Source of the DNA: Bacteroidota bacterium
Lineage (GTDB): Bacteria; Bacteroidota; Bacteroidia; B-17B0; Aurantibacillaceae
Direction of reading: 5' to 3'
Assembly: GCA_018267655.1 (NCBI GenBank)
Contig: JAFDYB010000058.1
Span: forward strand, 1-52,563
DNA length: 52,563 bases
The number at the start of each line of letters is the position of its first letter. Positions within the stretch are counted from its first letter, which is position 1. Shown here in pieces: positions 52,356 to 52,563 of this stretch. Both the position numbers and the translations under genes were made by a program. The notes beneath the pieces are model-generated. The model made no database searches and was not told where the DNA came from. It saw only the letters and a program-made list of their open reading frames with translations.

Positions 52356-52486
52356 GGAAAAAAAGTGCCCATTAGAAGGGAAAACGGTACGGACATTAAA
52401 ACTCAACATGTTAAAATGATACCAAGTTCAAATATATTTTATACTAAACCGCTAACAAGATAATTAAAAATGAATATATTTGTAAT

Positions 52487-52563
52487 ATGCGAATATTACA
52501 ACTACAACCTCATTTAACAACTTCGGAGTTGTCAATTAAGTTATCTACTTGTGCCAACATTCA
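52487..52563 (+). CDS. Partial gene at right edge, possibly transposase N-terminus
   Basis: From ATG 52487 the frame is open to the window end (25 codons, MRILQLQPHLTTSELSIKLS...). The stretch QPHLTTSELSIKLSTC resembles the first helix of HTH proteins such as IS630-like transposases of Bacteroidota, but the evidence is short. A TATATTTG motif at 52475-52482 is too close to be its normal promoter. A small ACAACT-TCGG-AGTTGT hairpin lies inside (52517-52532). Confidence 0.4.
   Translation, partial: MRILQLQPHLTTSELSIKLSTCANI

Noticed and set aside
1..52563. CRISPR arrays, rRNA and tRNA genes, prophage
   Set aside because: Gaps between genes are short and none shows spaced direct repeats, cloverleaf arms with a TTC-type T loop, or phage structural genes by eye; a tRNAscan or Infernal run would settle small RNAs.

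Overview
The window is AT-rich, densely coded chromosomal DNA from a member of the Bacteroidota. The assignment rests on several family-level markers together: gliding-associated genes gldA and gldC, a GLPGLI protein, DUF6089 and DUF1573 proteins, a fused alpha/beta 2-oxoacid dehydrogenase E1, a FolK-deoxynucleoside kinase fusion, the order DUF1573-yajC-ybbR-coaE, and promoters of the Bacteroidota type (TTTG, about 19-21 bases, TAnnTTTG). No rRNA, tRNA or CRISPR array was seen. Almost everything reads as stable core genome. The exceptions are repeat-like DNA at 1-452, a decayed RHS fragment with a linked repeat at 7624-8008, and the start of a possible transposase gene at the right edge.

Layout. 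453-4185 (minus): Omp85-type outer-membrane protein, low-molecular-weight tyrosine phosphatase, gldA and panC. 4277-7614 (plus): GT5-like protein without its usual Lys loop, cysteine desulfurase, Trp-rich DUF6600 lipoprotein. 7624-8008: RHS remnant and repeat. 8099-12131 (plus): a tight trio of secreted protein, TerB-ABCG-type transporter and thioesterase. 12199-15531 (plus): serA, DUF1015, and an outer-membrane beta-barrel gene whose only plausible initiation codon is ATA. 15535-18380 (minus): methyltransferase and a repeat-rich coiled-coil protein. 18434-22741 (plus): FAD oxidoreductase, small His-rich protein and TonB-dependent receptor.

22806-31835 (minus): DUF349 protein; an E1 / DUF4468-like / outer-membrane protein operon; DUF1573-yajC-ybbR-coaE; DUF6089 protein. 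31898-32845: nitronate monooxygenase-like gene. 32869-38146 (minus): six closely spaced genes encoding a TolC/EmrA/EmrB-type efflux pump followed by DUF488, hemerythrin-like and lipoprotein genes, divergent from an AraC regulator at 38272. 39259-41827: icd with a clear terminator, and ychF. 41993-45599 (plus): transketolase split into two subunit genes with a von Willebrand A gene between them, then a small COG3650-like gene. 45600-48922 (minus): folK-dNK, an OmpA-family gene and gldC, apparently one operon. 49061-52355 (plus): sppA, GLPGLI protein and an ECF sigma factor.

No clearly new multi-gene system is proven here. The observations most worth checking are the intact outer-membrane gene with an ATA in place of ATG (14440), the von Willebrand gene between the transketolase halves, the efflux operon carrying DUF488 and a hemerythrin-like protein that appears to lack one His ligand, the secreted-protein/TerB-ABC/thioesterase cluster, and the paired repeats at 77-135 and 7949-8008.
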